DNA of 64,000 bases from JAOUEA01 sp963810945 (GTDB lineage: Bacteria > Actinomycetota > UBA4738 > HRBIN12). The position numbers and the translations under genes are program-made. Numbering within the stretch: the stretch's first letter is position 1; each line of letters begins with the position of its first letter. Below the pieces are notes generated by a model. That model made no database searches and was not told the origin of the DNA. It saw only the letters and a program-made list of their open reading frames with translations. Location of the stretch: contig CAWEPI010000008.1 in NCBI GenBank assembly GCA_963810945.1, positions 186,001-250,000 on the forward strand, written 5' to 3'. Positions 36,830 to 44,605 of the stretch are shown here, one piece after another.

Positions 36830-36840
36830 TCGGCTCCCAC

Positions 36841-37629
36841 ATGAGGCTCGTGACCTACGACCGGGGGGGGCACCGGCGGCTGGGAGCGATCCTCGAGGGT
36901 GAGGTGGTGGACCTGCCCGACGCGGTCGGGCATCCAGCCTTCCCCAGCACCCTCGAGGGCCTGGTCTCGAGCAGCCGAGGCACCGTGATGGCTGCCGCCC
37001 GTGCTGCCCTGGAACGCGACGATGTCTGGGACCAGCGCGTGAGGCGCGCTCGGATCCTGACGCCGTTGTTCCCTGCATCCCTGCTCTCACCGAGCGCCCT
37101 CGACGTGGAGCGGCGCATCGTGGGACCCGAGGACGACGTCCCCTGGCCGGAGGATGCCGCCTGGCTCGACTACGAACCCATGGTGGCGGCGGTGATCGGG
37201 CGGGAGACGAGTCGCGCCACCGCGGAGGAGGTCCGCGAGGACGTCTTCGGCTACACGCTGGTGAACGACTGGCGCGCCCGCTCGGGCGACGGGGGTCCCG
37301 TCACGACGACGGACGGCTTGCCCCTCGCCATCGGACCCTGCGTGGTCACGGCGGACGAGCTCGACCCGCAGTCGATGTACGTCCGGGTGAAGGTCGACGG
37401 GACGGAGCTGCTCAAGGCCAACCTCAACGGCGCGGCGGCCTCCCTCTTCGGGATGATCAGCGAGGTCTCCCAGCACGCGGTGCTGGAGCGGGGGGACGCG
37501 TTCGCACTGGGTCCGTTCGGCCCGCCCGACGACGCCGATCCTTCGCGACGCCTGTGGCCCGGCGCGCTGGTCGAGTTGGCGGCCGAGGGCATCGGGACGC
37601 TCCGCAACCGCGTGGCCGCGCGCGTCTGA
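36841..37629 (+). CDS. Fumarylacetoacetate hydrolase-family protein with degenerate metal site
   Basis: 262 residues. FAH-fold landmarks are recognisable: DYEPMVAAVIGR, FGYTLVNDW and the later AIGPCVVTADELDP. Active members have a Glu-x-Glu pair and an Asp as metal ligands. Here the second Glu position reads Met (YEPM), and the SARD motif after the Asp is changed to RARS. The protein may be inactive, have altered metal binding, or act on a different substrate. It is divergent from the P5C dehydrogenase gene. Confidence 0.75.
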   Translation: MRLVTYDRGGHRRLGAILEGEVVDLPDAVGHPAFPSTLEGLVSSSRGTVMAAARAALERDDVWDQRVRRARILTPLFPASLLSPSALDVERRIVGPEDDVPWPEDAAWLDYEPMVAAVIGRETSRATAEEVREDVFGYTLVNDWRARSGDGGPVTTTDGLPLAIGPCVVTADELDPQSMYVRVKVDGTELLKANLNGAAASLFGMISEVSQHAVLERGDAFALGPFGPPDDADPSRRLWPGALVELAAEGIGTLRNRVAARV

Positions 37630-37644
37630 GGACCGCTCGACGCG

Positions 37645-37767
37645 CTACTTCTTCTTCGCGGCCTTGCGCGCCGCGGCCCGATCCGCGGCCTGGCGCTTGT
37701 CGCGCGCCTTCTTCTTCCGCTGGCGATCCTTCGCGTCACGGACCTTGCTCATGTCGCCCAATCCCAT
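37645..37767 (-). CDS. 40-residue Lys/Arg/Ala-rich protein after proC
   Basis: A GAGGAG ribosome site 8 bases before the ATG at 37767 overlaps the very end of proC, so the frame should be translated and coupled. The product begins MGLGDMSKVRDAKD and is followed by runs of Lys, Arg and Ala, ending in three lysines. It has no family that I can name. It could bind nucleic acid or ribosomes, on charge alone. It is convergent with the FAH-family gene. Confidence 0.6.
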   Translation of the reverse strand: MGLGDMSKVRDAKDRQRKKKARDKRQAADRAAARKAAKKK

Positions 37768-37779
37768 GTCAGTTGCTCC

Positions 37780-38619
37780 TCATTCGTCCTCGTCGTCGCC
37801 GCCCTGCGCGAGCTCCAGGGAACGGTGGCGGGCGGCATCGATCGCGTTCAGGAAGGCGGCACGCACCCCCGCCTCCTCGAGGTGGCGGATGGCCTCGATC
37901 GTGGTGCCGCCGGGCGACGTCACCATCTCGCGGAGCTCCACCGGGTGCTTGCCGGTGTCGCGCAGCATCTTCGCCGAGCCCAACATCGTCTGGATGATCA
38001 GCTCGGTGGCGACGTCGCGCGACAGCCCCAGCAGGATACAGGCCTCGATCATGGCCTCGGCCAGCAGGAAGAAGTAGGCGGGGCCGCTGCCGCTGGTGGC
38101 GGTCACCGCGTCGAGATGCTGCTCCTTCAGCCGGAGCACCTTGCCGACGTAGCCGAGCAGCTCCTCGGCGAGCTCGAGGTGCTCGTCCGTGGCGAGGGCG
38201 CCGGCGCTGATCACCGACATCGCCTCGTCCACCATGACCGGGACGTTGGACATCACGCGGACGACGGGCACGCCGTCGGGCAGGTGCTTCTCGACGAACG
38301 AGGTCCGGACGCCGGCGGCGAAGCTGATCACGAGGTCCTGGGGCCCCACGTGCTCGCGGATCTGGCTCAGCAGGACCTCGGTGTCCTGTGGCTTGGCCAT
38401 CAGCACGAGGACGTCCGCCCAGCGTGCGGCCTCGGCGTTGTCCAACGTGGCGGTGACGCCGTACTTGCCGGCCAGCTCGCGCGCCCGCTCCTCGCGCCGG
38501 TTCGTCACCATGATCTCGTCGGCGGTGCGACCGCCGGAGCGGATCAGCCCGCTGATCAAGGCCTCGCCCATCTTGCCGCCGCCCAGGAAGGCGACCCGTC
38601 GTGCTTCTGCCGTGCTCAT
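37780..38619 (-). CDS. proC: Pyrroline-5-carboxylate reductase
   Basis: 279 residues. It reduces P5C to proline with NAD(P)H in the last step of proline synthesis. The Rossmann start is VAFLGGGKMGEALISGL, followed by VMSNVPV and the conserved SGSGPAYFFLLAEAMIEA and VTSPGGTTIEAIRHLE. The acidic C-terminus (GGDDEDE) is unusual but short. It lies 22 bases after the proline dehydrogenase gene, so opposite reactions are encoded together. Confidence 0.95.
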   Translation of the reverse strand: MSTAEARRVAFLGGGKMGEALISGLIRSGGRTADEIMVTNRREERARELAGKYGVTATLDNAEAARWADVLVLMAKPQDTEVLLSQIREHVGPQDLVISFAAGVRTSFVEKHLPDGVPVVRVMSNVPVMVDEAMSVISAGALATDEHLELAEELLGYVGKVLRLKEQHLDAVTATSGSGPAYFFLLAEAMIEACILLGLSRDVATELIIQTMLGSAKMLRDTGKHPVELREMVTSPGGTTIEAIRHLEEAGVRAAFLNAIDAARHRSLELAQGGDDEDE

Positions 38620-38641
38620 CGTGTCCTCGTCGTCTCGGTGC

Positions 38642-39577
38642 TCAGCCGGTCCTGAGCAGGTTGGACAGGAAGAACCACACGTTCGCCGGTCGCTCCGCGA
38701 GCCGTCGGGTGAGGTAGGGATACCACTCGGTGCCGTAGGGGACGTACACGCGGAGCGGGTAGCCCTGCCCGGCCAGCTCCGCCTGGAGGTCCCGGCGGAC
38801 ACCGTACAGCATCTGGAACTCGACCCGTGACCAGCCCTCGTCCACCCGCTCCGTGAGGCGCTTCACACCCGCGATCAGCCGCGGATCGTGCGTCGCCGCG
38901 TCGATCGCGTGGCCGCGCGCGAGCAGCGTGGCGAACAGACGTGCGAAGGCCGCGTCCACGTCCCCCTTGTCCTGGTAGACGATCGCGGGCGGCTCGAGAT
39001 ACGCCCCCTTCACGAGCCGCACCCGCACGCCGGCGGGAAGGTCGAAGATGTCGCGCTCGGTGCGGCGCAGGTACGCCTGGAGGCAGACCCCCACCTTCGG
39101 ATAGCGCTCGTGCCCCGCGCGCAGCACCTCGAGCGTGCCGTCGACGTAGGGGTGGCTCTCCATGTCGATCATCACGAACGCGCCCGCCTCGGCCGCGGCG
39201 TCGAGGATCGGCTCCACGTTCGCCAGGCAGGCCTCGGGAGAGTCGTCCAGACCGAGCTGCGTGAGCTTGATCGAGACCGCGCAGTCCAGGGTGGGCGCCT
39301 GGCGGATCGCCTCGACGGCGGTGAGGTACGCCTCGCGCGCGTCGAGCGCCTGCGCGAGGGTGATCACGTTCTCGCCCAGGTGGTCGAGCATCGTGAGCGT
39401 CCGCCGGCGGTCCAGCTCACGCGCCGCGGCCATCGCCTCGGCGAGCGTCTCGCCGGCCACGAACCTGCTCGCCACGGCGCGGCCCGGCGGGGTCTGGGTG
39501 GCGAGCGCCCGGAACCAGGGCTGCTCCGCCACCTTGAGCACGGCCGGGCGGAAGACCGATGTCGAGAGATCGATCAC
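38642..39577 (-). CDS. Proline dehydrogenase (monofunctional)
   Basis: 311 residues from a GTG overlapping the TetR stop. It oxidises proline to P5C with FAD and passes electrons to the quinone pool. The PRODH barrel shows AVSIKLTQLGLD, FVMIDMESHPY, VCLQAYLRRTERD, RLVKGAYLEP, and the C-terminal VYVPYGTEWYPYLTRRLAERP. It forms an operon with TetR upstream and proC downstream. Confidence 0.94.
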   Translation of the reverse strand: MIDLSTSVFRPAVLKVAEQPWFRALATQTPPGRAVASRFVAGETLAEAMAAARELDRRRTLTMLDHLGENVITLAQALDAREAYLTAVEAIRQAPTLDCAVSIKLTQLGLDDSPEACLANVEPILDAAAEAGAFVMIDMESHPYVDGTLEVLRAGHERYPKVGVCLQAYLRRTERDIFDLPAGVRVRLVKGAYLEPPAIVYQDKGDVDAAFARLFATLLARGHAIDAATHDPRLIAGVKRLTERVDEGWSRVEFQMLYGVRRDLQAELAGQGYPLRVYVPYGTEWYPYLTRRLAERPANVWFFLSNLLRTG

Positions 39578-40224
39578 GCTTCGTCCTCCCGATCCTCGAT
39601 GCCGCCGCGGAGGATCTCCACGAACTCCTTGATCCGCATCTCGCGGCGTTCGGGACGGCGATGGATCAGCCCCGGGTCGAGGTCGGCCTCGTTGAGGGCG
39701 TCCTGGAACCGCTCCGCCACCCAATCGAGCATCGACGCGATCATCTCGACGTCGACGTCGTGGCGGACCTCTCCCCGGCGCACCCCGTACTCGACGAACT
39801 CGAGCGTGCCGTAGGGATCCTCGCTCCGCATGAACCGGTCGATCGGGCGACGGCCGTCCATGCCGGTGTCGTAGCGCCCGATCATGGCGACCCGGTTCGG
39901 CACCGGATCCTCGGCGGCGAACCGCTCGGTGCGCTCCAGCCACCAGTCGAGCGTGGCCCAGAATCCTTGCTCCACGACGTCCTCGGGCGCATCGAGCCAT
40001 GCCGGGAGCATCGAGACCGCACGCTCGTACGCCGCGAGGAAGAGCCCCTCCTTCGAGCCGAAATCGAGGAAGACGGTGCCCTTGGCGACCCCGACCTCGG
40101 CCGCGATGTCCTCGACGCGCCCGCCCCGGTAGCCGTGCTCGGCGAACTGGCGCATCGCCGCCTCGATGATCAGCCCGCGCCTCGCCTCGGCATCCTGCGT
40201 CCGCTTGCTCCGACCCTCGGCCAT
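39574..40224 (-). CDS. TetR-family regulator of the proline operon
   Basis: 216 residues. The N-terminal helix-turn-helix is IIEAAMRQFAEHGYRGGRVEDIAAEVGVAKGTVFLDFGSKEGLF, recognised in parts at about residues 18-60. The C-terminal ligand domain is helical and unassigned. It begins the operon with proline dehydrogenase and proC, so it probably controls them. TACCGT at 40231-40236 ends 6 bases before the ATG, suggesting a leaderless transcript. Confidence 0.9.
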   Translation of the reverse strand: MAEGRSKRTQDAEARRGLIIEAAMRQFAEHGYRGGRVEDIAAEVGVAKGTVFLDFGSKEGLFLAAYERAVSMLPAWLDAPEDVVEQGFWATLDWWLERTERFAAEDPVPNRVAMIGRYDTGMDGRRPIDRFMRSEDPYGTLEFVEYGVRRGEVRHDVDVEMIASMLDWVAERFQDALNEADLDPGLIHRRPERREMRIKEFVEILRGGIEDREDEA

Positions 40225-40230
40225 GGCAGG

Positions 40231-40236
40231 ACGGTA
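40231..40236 (-). promoter_or_regulatory. Leaderless-type -10 box of the TetR/proline operon
   Basis: TACCGT on the minus strand with exactly 6 bases to the ATG at 40224. It lies after the terminator of the upstream RNA, so the operon has its own promoter. Confidence 0.5.
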
Positions 40237-40298
40237 CCGCACGCGAGGCCCCGCGCAGCGACGGCTGGGCGGCGACGGCCGGGCACGCGTCCCCACAC

Positions 40299-40370
40299 GA
40301 AAAAGAACCCGAGGGACCTCCGGCTCGCCGGGAACCGAAGCTCCCAGCCACCGTCAGCCCCTCGGGCTCT
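40299..40370 (-). terminator. Intrinsic terminator of the structured RNA
   Basis: On the minus strand an 8-bp stem CCCGAGGG/CCCTCGGG (40359-40366 with 40308-40315), extended by three more pairs across a mismatch, is followed directly by TTCTTTTTC (40299-40307). The apical part holds a second stable hairpin with a UUCG tetraloop (40327-40348). This is the best U-tract terminator in the window. Confidence 0.75.
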
Positions 40371-40682
40371 GGTGCTCCAAGCAACCTCCGCGACCTGCGC
40401 GGCTCGACCGGACCGCCCCAGCGGCGGTTCACCTTGCGGCGCTCCAGCCGCCTGCCTCGGCGGGTTCCGCCTTGCGGCGGTCCTTCCTCGGCGGGCGCCC
40501 CTTCCGCCTCCACCCTTGCGGGCTTCTTCGGTCGGGGCCGCCGCTTCCGCCTTGCGGCTTCTGCGGCGCCGGTTCCCTTCCGGCCTTGCGGCCTTCCGTT
40601 CCCCGTCGCGCCTCGGTTCGCCTTGCGGCTCCCCCGGCGCCTCGTCCGGTCTCCTCGCGTCGGTGCTTCGACTGCTTGGAGC
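40300..40682 (-). ncRNA. Candidate large structured non-coding RNA, about 383 nt
   Basis: A 605-base gap between mshA and the TetR gene contains this transcription unit. It starts at a good promoter and ends at a U-tract terminator. A perfect 10-bp stem joins its 5' end (GCTCCAAGCA, 40673-40682) to 40374-40383. A second long-range 8-bp stem pairs 40644-40651 with 40406-40413, and a third pairs 40634-40641 with 40565-40572. Six hairpins capped by GCAA tetraloops occur at 40623, 40586, 40552, 40516, 40472 and 40434 (first base of TTGC on the plus strand), 34-44 bases apart. These spacings are not multiples of three, so the pattern serves RNA, not protein. It lacks the signature elements of RNase P RNA, tmRNA and SRP RNA. 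Function unknown. Confidence 0.75.
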
Positions 40683-40689
40683 GAAGCGA

Positions 40690-40718
40690 AGATTACGGTC
40701 GGGGAACCGGCCGGTCAA
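40690..40718 (-). promoter_or_regulatory. Promoter of the structured RNA
   Basis: On the minus strand TTGACC (40713-40718), a 17-base spacer and TAATCT (40690-40695) precede the RNA. Seven bases after the -10, transcription would begin at 40682, which is exactly the first base of the 10-bp closing stem. Confidence 0.7.
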
Positions 40719-40728
40719 CTCCGCGTTT

Positions 40729-40824
40729 CCGCAGGTCAGATCCCATATGCGCAGGTAGCGGGCCCGGAACAAAAAGTGACAAATCGGCGAACGCGTGACG
40801 CAGATCACATCGCCGCAGGTCAGA
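40729..40824. repeat. Direct repeats upstream of the RNA promoter
   Basis: CCGCAGGTCAGA occurs at 40729-40740 and again at 40813-40824, and a shorter GCGCAGGT copy lies near 40749-40756. The nearest copy ends 11 bases from the -35 hexamer, so these may be regulator binding sites. The rest of 40741-40829 shows no gene. Confidence 0.5.
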
Positions 40825-40829
40825 AGCGG

Positions 40830-42080
40830 TTACGGCGTGTGGGCGCGCCCATTGCGGACCTCGTCGTAGACGCTCATCAGCTCCTGCGCGGTCGCATCCC
40901 AGGTGAACCGGAGCGCCTGACGCGCCGCCTCGCCACCCATCCGGGCGGCGAGCGCCGGATCGCGGAGGATCTCCAGGAGGCGGTCGGTGTGATCCCCGGG
41001 ATCGTGTCCCTCCACGAGGAACCCGGTGCGCCCGTCCTCGACGACGTACCGCAGGCCCCCGACCGCCGCCGCCACCACCGGGATCCCGCAGGCCTGGGCC
41101 TCGAGGGCGACGAGCCCGAAGGACTCCGAGCGCGACGGCACCAGGACGACATCGGCCGCGGCGTAGAAATCGGCGAGGCGCGCCTGGGGTTGCGGGGGGA
41201 ACAGCATCACCCGGTCGCTCACGCCGAGCGCGGCCGCGAGGTTCAACAGGCGGGAGAGCTCGGCACCCTGGTCGGTCCCGCTCGGGCCTCCCACGATCCC
41301 CAGCACGAGGTGGCCGGCGACGTCCGGATCGCGCGCGACGGCCTCGGCCAGCGTCCGCACCGCCACGTCGGGCCCTTTATGCCCCTGGAGGCGCCCCACG
41401 TAGAGGGCGAGCCGCAACCCCGACAGGTGCAGCCGCTCGCGCGCGGCCGCCCGGTCCCGCGGCGCGAAGATCGTGTGGTCGACGCCTGGCGGCACGAGCC
41501 GGATGTGGTCCGGACGGGCGCCGTAGAGGCCGACCAGCTGCGCCGCCTCGGCGGGCGTGGGGGCGAGGATGCGGTCGGCCTGCGCGATCACGCGCGCCTC
41601 GCCGGCGAGTCGGTCCGGCGGCTCGGCCGGCTCGCCGCGCGCGAGGGAGTAGTTCTTCACCTTGCCCAACGTGTGGAAGGAGGCGACGAGCGGCGCGTCC
41701 CAGGCCTGCTTGGCGGCACGACCCACCCATCCCGACAGCCAGTAGTGGCTGTGCACGATGTCGTAGCCGCCGCCGTCCTCGCGCGCGATGCGGAGCACCC
41801 CACCCAGGAACTCCGGCAGGAACCGGGGGAGGACCTCCTTGGGAACGGGTGTGCAGGGGCCGGCCTTCACGCTCACCACGCGGATGCCCGGCGCGATCTC
41901 GCGCACGTCGTGCGTGTCGCCGCCGCGGCATCGCGTGAAGAGGTCGACCTCCACGCCCCGGCGTGCCAGCCGTTCGGTCACGGCGCGGATGTACACGTTC
42001 ATCCCACCGGAGTCACCCGAGCCGGGCTGGTCCATCGGCGACGTGTGGACGGACATCACCGCCACGCGTGGACTCGCCAT
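40830..42080 (-). CDS. mshA: D-inositol-3-phosphate glycosyltransferase-like protein, MshA type
   Basis: 416 residues, GT-B fold of family 4. The N-terminal signature HTSPMDQPGSGDSGGMNVYI is characteristic of MshA, which attaches GlcNAc to inositol-3-phosphate in the first committed step of mycothiol synthesis. Later motifs are HSHYWLSG, the donor-site SRSESFGLVALEAQACGIPVV with its EX7E glutamates, and VGGLRYVV. TAGCAT ends 6 bases before the ATG, suggesting a leaderless message. Confidence 0.88.
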   Translation of the reverse strand: MASPRVAVMSVHTSPMDQPGSGDSGGMNVYIRAVTERLARRGVEVDLFTRCRGGDTHDVREIAPGIRVVSVKAGPCTPVPKEVLPRFLPEFLGGVLRIAREDGGGYDIVHSHYWLSGWVGRAAKQAWDAPLVASFHTLGKVKNYSLARGEPAEPPDRLAGEARVIAQADRILAPTPAEAAQLVGLYGARPDHIRLVPPGVDHTIFAPRDRAAARERLHLSGLRLALYVGRLQGHKGPDVAVRTLAEAVARDPDVAGHLVLGIVGGPSGTDQGAELSRLLNLAAALGVSDRVMLFPPQPQARLADFYAAADVVLVPSRSESFGLVALEAQACGIPVVAAAVGGLRYVVEDGRTGFLVEGHDPGDHTDRLLEILRDPALAARMGGEAARQALRFTWDATAQELMSVYDEVRNGRAHTP

Positions 42081-42086
42081 CCCTCG

Positions 42087-42092
42087 ATGCTA
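42087..42092 (-). promoter_or_regulatory. Leaderless-type -10 box of mshA
   Basis: TAGCAT on the minus strand with 6 bases to the ATG at 42080. Confidence 0.5.
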
Positions 42093-42133
42093 TCCGAGGT
42101 CTCGCGTAACACCGGAGTCGGAACCGACGCGCT

Positions 42134-43111
42134 TCAGGGCCGGAGGAGGTCGAAGATCGGGGTCATCGCGCCCACGGGTCGGCCGCCGCCCAGGACCGGC
42201 GGTCGGGCGTGCGCGCGCAGGGCCTCCATCTGGACATCCGTGAGGGCGTCGATCTGGCGCAAGGCGTGCAGGACGGCCGGCGACGCGGCGCGGTAGCCAC
42301 CGTCCTCGATCTTCACGGCCACCCCCAGGCCCGACGAAGAGACGCCGGCGCAGGTGAGCGCCTCCGCCCCTTCCTTGGCCAGCACGTCACCGGTCGCGGC
42401 CATCAGGTCGGTGTCCGTGCGGTCCCTCCCGCCCACCAGGTACGGCTGGGCGAGCATCGCGGCGACGGCCCGGCGCGCGTGCGGCTCCAGGTCGCCCAGT
42501 CGTTCGGGGCGAACCAGACGCGCGAAGAGCGTGGCCATCGCGTGCAGCGACACGCCGTGCACGGGTACCCCGCAACCGTCGATGCCGATCGCGAGATCCG
42601 CCACGCCGGTGGCGTTCGTCACCGCGGCGGTCACGCGGCGCTGCAGCGGGTGGCTGCGCAGGCGGTATCCGGGCAGGTCCCAGCCCACGCGCGCGCACGC
42701 CACCAGCATCCCCGCGTGCTTGCCCGAGCAGTTGTGCGCGATGCGGGTCCGTTCCCGGGCGCGTGCATGCGCGTCGGGGTCGCCCGGGTAGGCCTCCGGC
42801 GTGCGGAGGTCCGCCGCGTCGAGCCCGACGCGGCGCAGCAGAGCACGGATCGTGCGGAGATGGACCGGCTCGCCGGTGTGGGAGCCGCACATCACCGCCA
42901 CCTCGACGTCGGGCAGAGGGAGATCTCCGATCGCGCGGAGCGAGACGGCCCCCTGGAGGGGCTTCGTGCAGGAGCGGCCGTACAGGAAGCGGTCGGGATC
43001 GCCTGCGTGAGCCACGAGCCGCCCGGCCGCGTCGCAGACCGCGACGTGACCGAGGTGGACGGATTCCTCGACGTCCGACCGCACCACGCGCACCAACGGC
43101 ACCGCGCCCAT
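42134..43111 (-). CDS. Asparaginase family protein (type II-like, actinobacterial)
   Basis: 325 residues. Motifs of this asparaginase family are GRSCTKPLQ near residue 46, VMCGSHTGEPVH near 72, HNCSGKHAGML near 125, IDGCGVPVH near 176, and GGRDRTDTDLM near 225. It should hydrolyse asparagine to aspartate and ammonia in the cytoplasm, as no signal peptide is present. TAGGCT at 43120-43125 lies 8 bases before the start. Confidence 0.88.
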   Translation of the reverse strand: MGAVPLVRVVRSDVEESVHLGHVAVCDAAGRLVAHAGDPDRFLYGRSCTKPLQGAVSLRAIGDLPLPDVEVAVMCGSHTGEPVHLRTIRALLRRVGLDAADLRTPEAYPGDPDAHARARERTRIAHNCSGKHAGMLVACARVGWDLPGYRLRSHPLQRRVTAAVTNATGVADLAIGIDGCGVPVHGVSLHAMATLFARLVRPERLGDLEPHARRAVAAMLAQPYLVGGRDRTDTDLMAATGDVLAKEGAEALTCAGVSSSGLGVAVKIEDGGYRAASPAVLHALRQIDALTDVQMEALRAHARPPVLGGGRPVGAMTPIFDLLRP

Positions 43112-43129
43112 GGCGACGGAGCCTAGTCC

Positions 43130-43902
43130 TCAGACGGCGCGCGCGACGGGGTGTTCCGGGAGGAGCTCGGGGACGAGGGTGCCTTCCGCGACGAGCGCGC
43201 GGAAGGCCTCGACCACCACGGGGTCGAACTGGGTGCCCGTGCCCGCGGTCACCTCGTCGATCGCCTGCTCGAAGGAGAGAGCGTTGCGGTACGGACGATC
43301 CGACGTCATCGCGTCGAAGGAATCGGCGACGGCGAAGACGCGGGCAGCGAGCGGGATGTCCTCACCCGCGAGCCCGTCGGGATACCCGAGGCCGTCCCAG
43401 CGCTCGTGGTGGCAGCGCACGATCTCGACGGCTCCGGCGAGGAAGCGGATCGGCTCCACGATCTGCGCGCCGATGCTCGGATGGGCGCGCATGACGTCCC
43501 ATTCCGCCGGGTCGAGGGGCCCCGGCTTGCACAGGACGTGTTCGGGGATCCCCACCTTCCCGATGTCGTGCAGGAAGAACCCGTACCCGACCTCGGGCCG
43601 TTCCAGGAGCTCGGGATCGACGCGGGCGGCGAGCAGGAGCCCGTATCGATGCGTCCGGTCGAGGTGCCCGCGCGTGATGGCGTCTTTGGCCTCCACGACG
43701 TGCGCGAGCGACGTCATCGTCGCCAGGTACGTCTCGCGCATCGCGTCGAGCGCCTGCCCCAGCTCCCGGCTGCGCGAGGCGCTCCTGCTGGTAGAGCACG
43801 CCGATCTCTCGGGCGAAGACGACGAGCTGGGCATGCACGACGCCCTCGTGCTGGGTGTCGCCGGCCTGGGTGGCGACGGCCGGTGTCGGTGGGGACGGTC
43901 AC
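43130..43902 (-). CDS. HD-GYP domain protein (probable c-di-GMP phosphodiesterase), two frameshifts
   Basis: The HD-GYP domain is intact in the last 190 residues: HVVEAKDAITRGHLDRTHRYG, FLHDIGKVGIPEHVL (the HD dyad), RCHHERWDGLGYPDGL (the GYP motif), and VADSFDAMTSDRPYR. Upstream a GAGGAG ribosome site precedes a GTG at 43902. Reading from it to the domain needs removal of one base near 43881 and one near 43775; the total length of 773 fits 257 codons plus two bases. The restored N-terminus of about 45 residues is helical with no sensor domain. It lies beside an RsiG-like gene. Confidence 0.82.
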
Positions 43903-44065
43903 GGTACTCCTCGGGTCCTCGGAAGCTCGGTGCACTCTCTCCGGTCGGGCGACCCCGTGCCATCGGACCTGCGTCCGATTTCCGGCCGAGGCAGGACGAC
44001 GACGACATGAGCCGGATGCCGTACGACGACCGGGGTCGCGTCCATCCCCCAACCGGGGGTGCGGC

Positions 44066-44599
44066 TCAGCGCAGCGCCAGCGAGGGGTCGTCCTTGTAGC
44101 GGCGCTTCAGCTCGGCCTGCACGGTGTCCAGCACCCCCATCACGACCGTCCGCGAGGCCGAGACCTCGTGCTCCTCGCTCACCAGGGTCTCGACCACCGC
44201 GTTCAACTCCTTGTCGTCGAGCGTGGAGGGATCGGAGATCGTCGCGTCGGAGACGAGGCGCTCGACCCGGCGTCGGGCGAGCAGGAGCTCCTCCTCCGGC
44301 AACCCGACCTTCACGGCCTCGCCGCGGGAGATGCCTGAGGGCTCGTCGGCCGCGAGGATCGTGGCCAGCCGGTCGACGAGGGGACCCGGATCCTCGCTCG
44401 CGGTACGCGATGCGAGCTCGGCCTGCAGGATCTCCGCACGTCCCTGCACGAGACGGCGCAGCAGCGAGAGGTACTCACGTTCGGCGAGGCACTCGTCGCG
44501 GCGGGCACGCAGGTCTTCGAGCGAGAGTCCATCCAGCCCATCGAGGTAGGAGGCGTCGCGGATGCGATCGATGCGGCGGTGTCCGTAGTTCTCGCTCAC
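44066..44599 (-). CDS. RsiG-like anti-sigma factor, candidate c-di-GMP sensor
   Basis: 177 residues, mostly helical, matching proteins annotated as aerial mycelium formation protein. Streptomyces RsiG binds c-di-GMP through two copies of E-x3-S-x2-R-x3-Q-x3-D and holds sigma WhiG inactive. Copy one here reads R41, S45, R48, Q52, E56; copy two reads E143, S147, R150, M154, D158. So the Ser and Arg positions are kept in both and some others are changed. The GTG start is 6 bases after TAGGAT. An HD-GYP gene follows in the same direction. Confidence 0.8.
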   Translation of the reverse strand: MSENYGHRRIDRIRDASYLDGLDGLSLEDLRARRDECLAEREYLSLLRRLVQGRAEILQAELASRTASEDPGPLVDRLATILAADEPSGISRGEAVKVGLPEEELLLARRRVERLVSDATISDPSTLDDKELNAVVETLVSEEHEVSASRTVVMGVLDTVQAELKRRYKDDPSLALR

Positions 44600-44605
44600 G
44601 CGCCT

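Noticed and set aside
40430..40630. CRISPR-like array suggested by six recurring CCTTGCGG segments
   Set aside because: The common element is only 6-10 bases, unit lengths vary from 34 to 44, and there are no cas genes.
40300..40682. RNase P RNA, tmRNA or SRP RNA as identity of the structured RNA
   Set aside because: The RNase P core blocks (GAGGAAAGTCC near the 5' end and ACAGAAnCCGGC), a tmRNA tag frame with CCA end, and the SRP GGAAGCAGCC loop are all missing. Short look-alikes such as GAGGAAGGACC are in the wrong place.
40170..40808. A long Arg/Ala/Gly-rich open frame (about 212 codons, minus strand) across the structured RNA region
   Set aside because: It has no known domain, runs into the TetR gene, and the repeated GCAA units fall in different codon phases, so the repeats are not protein repeats. 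Long open frames are expected by chance at this GC content.
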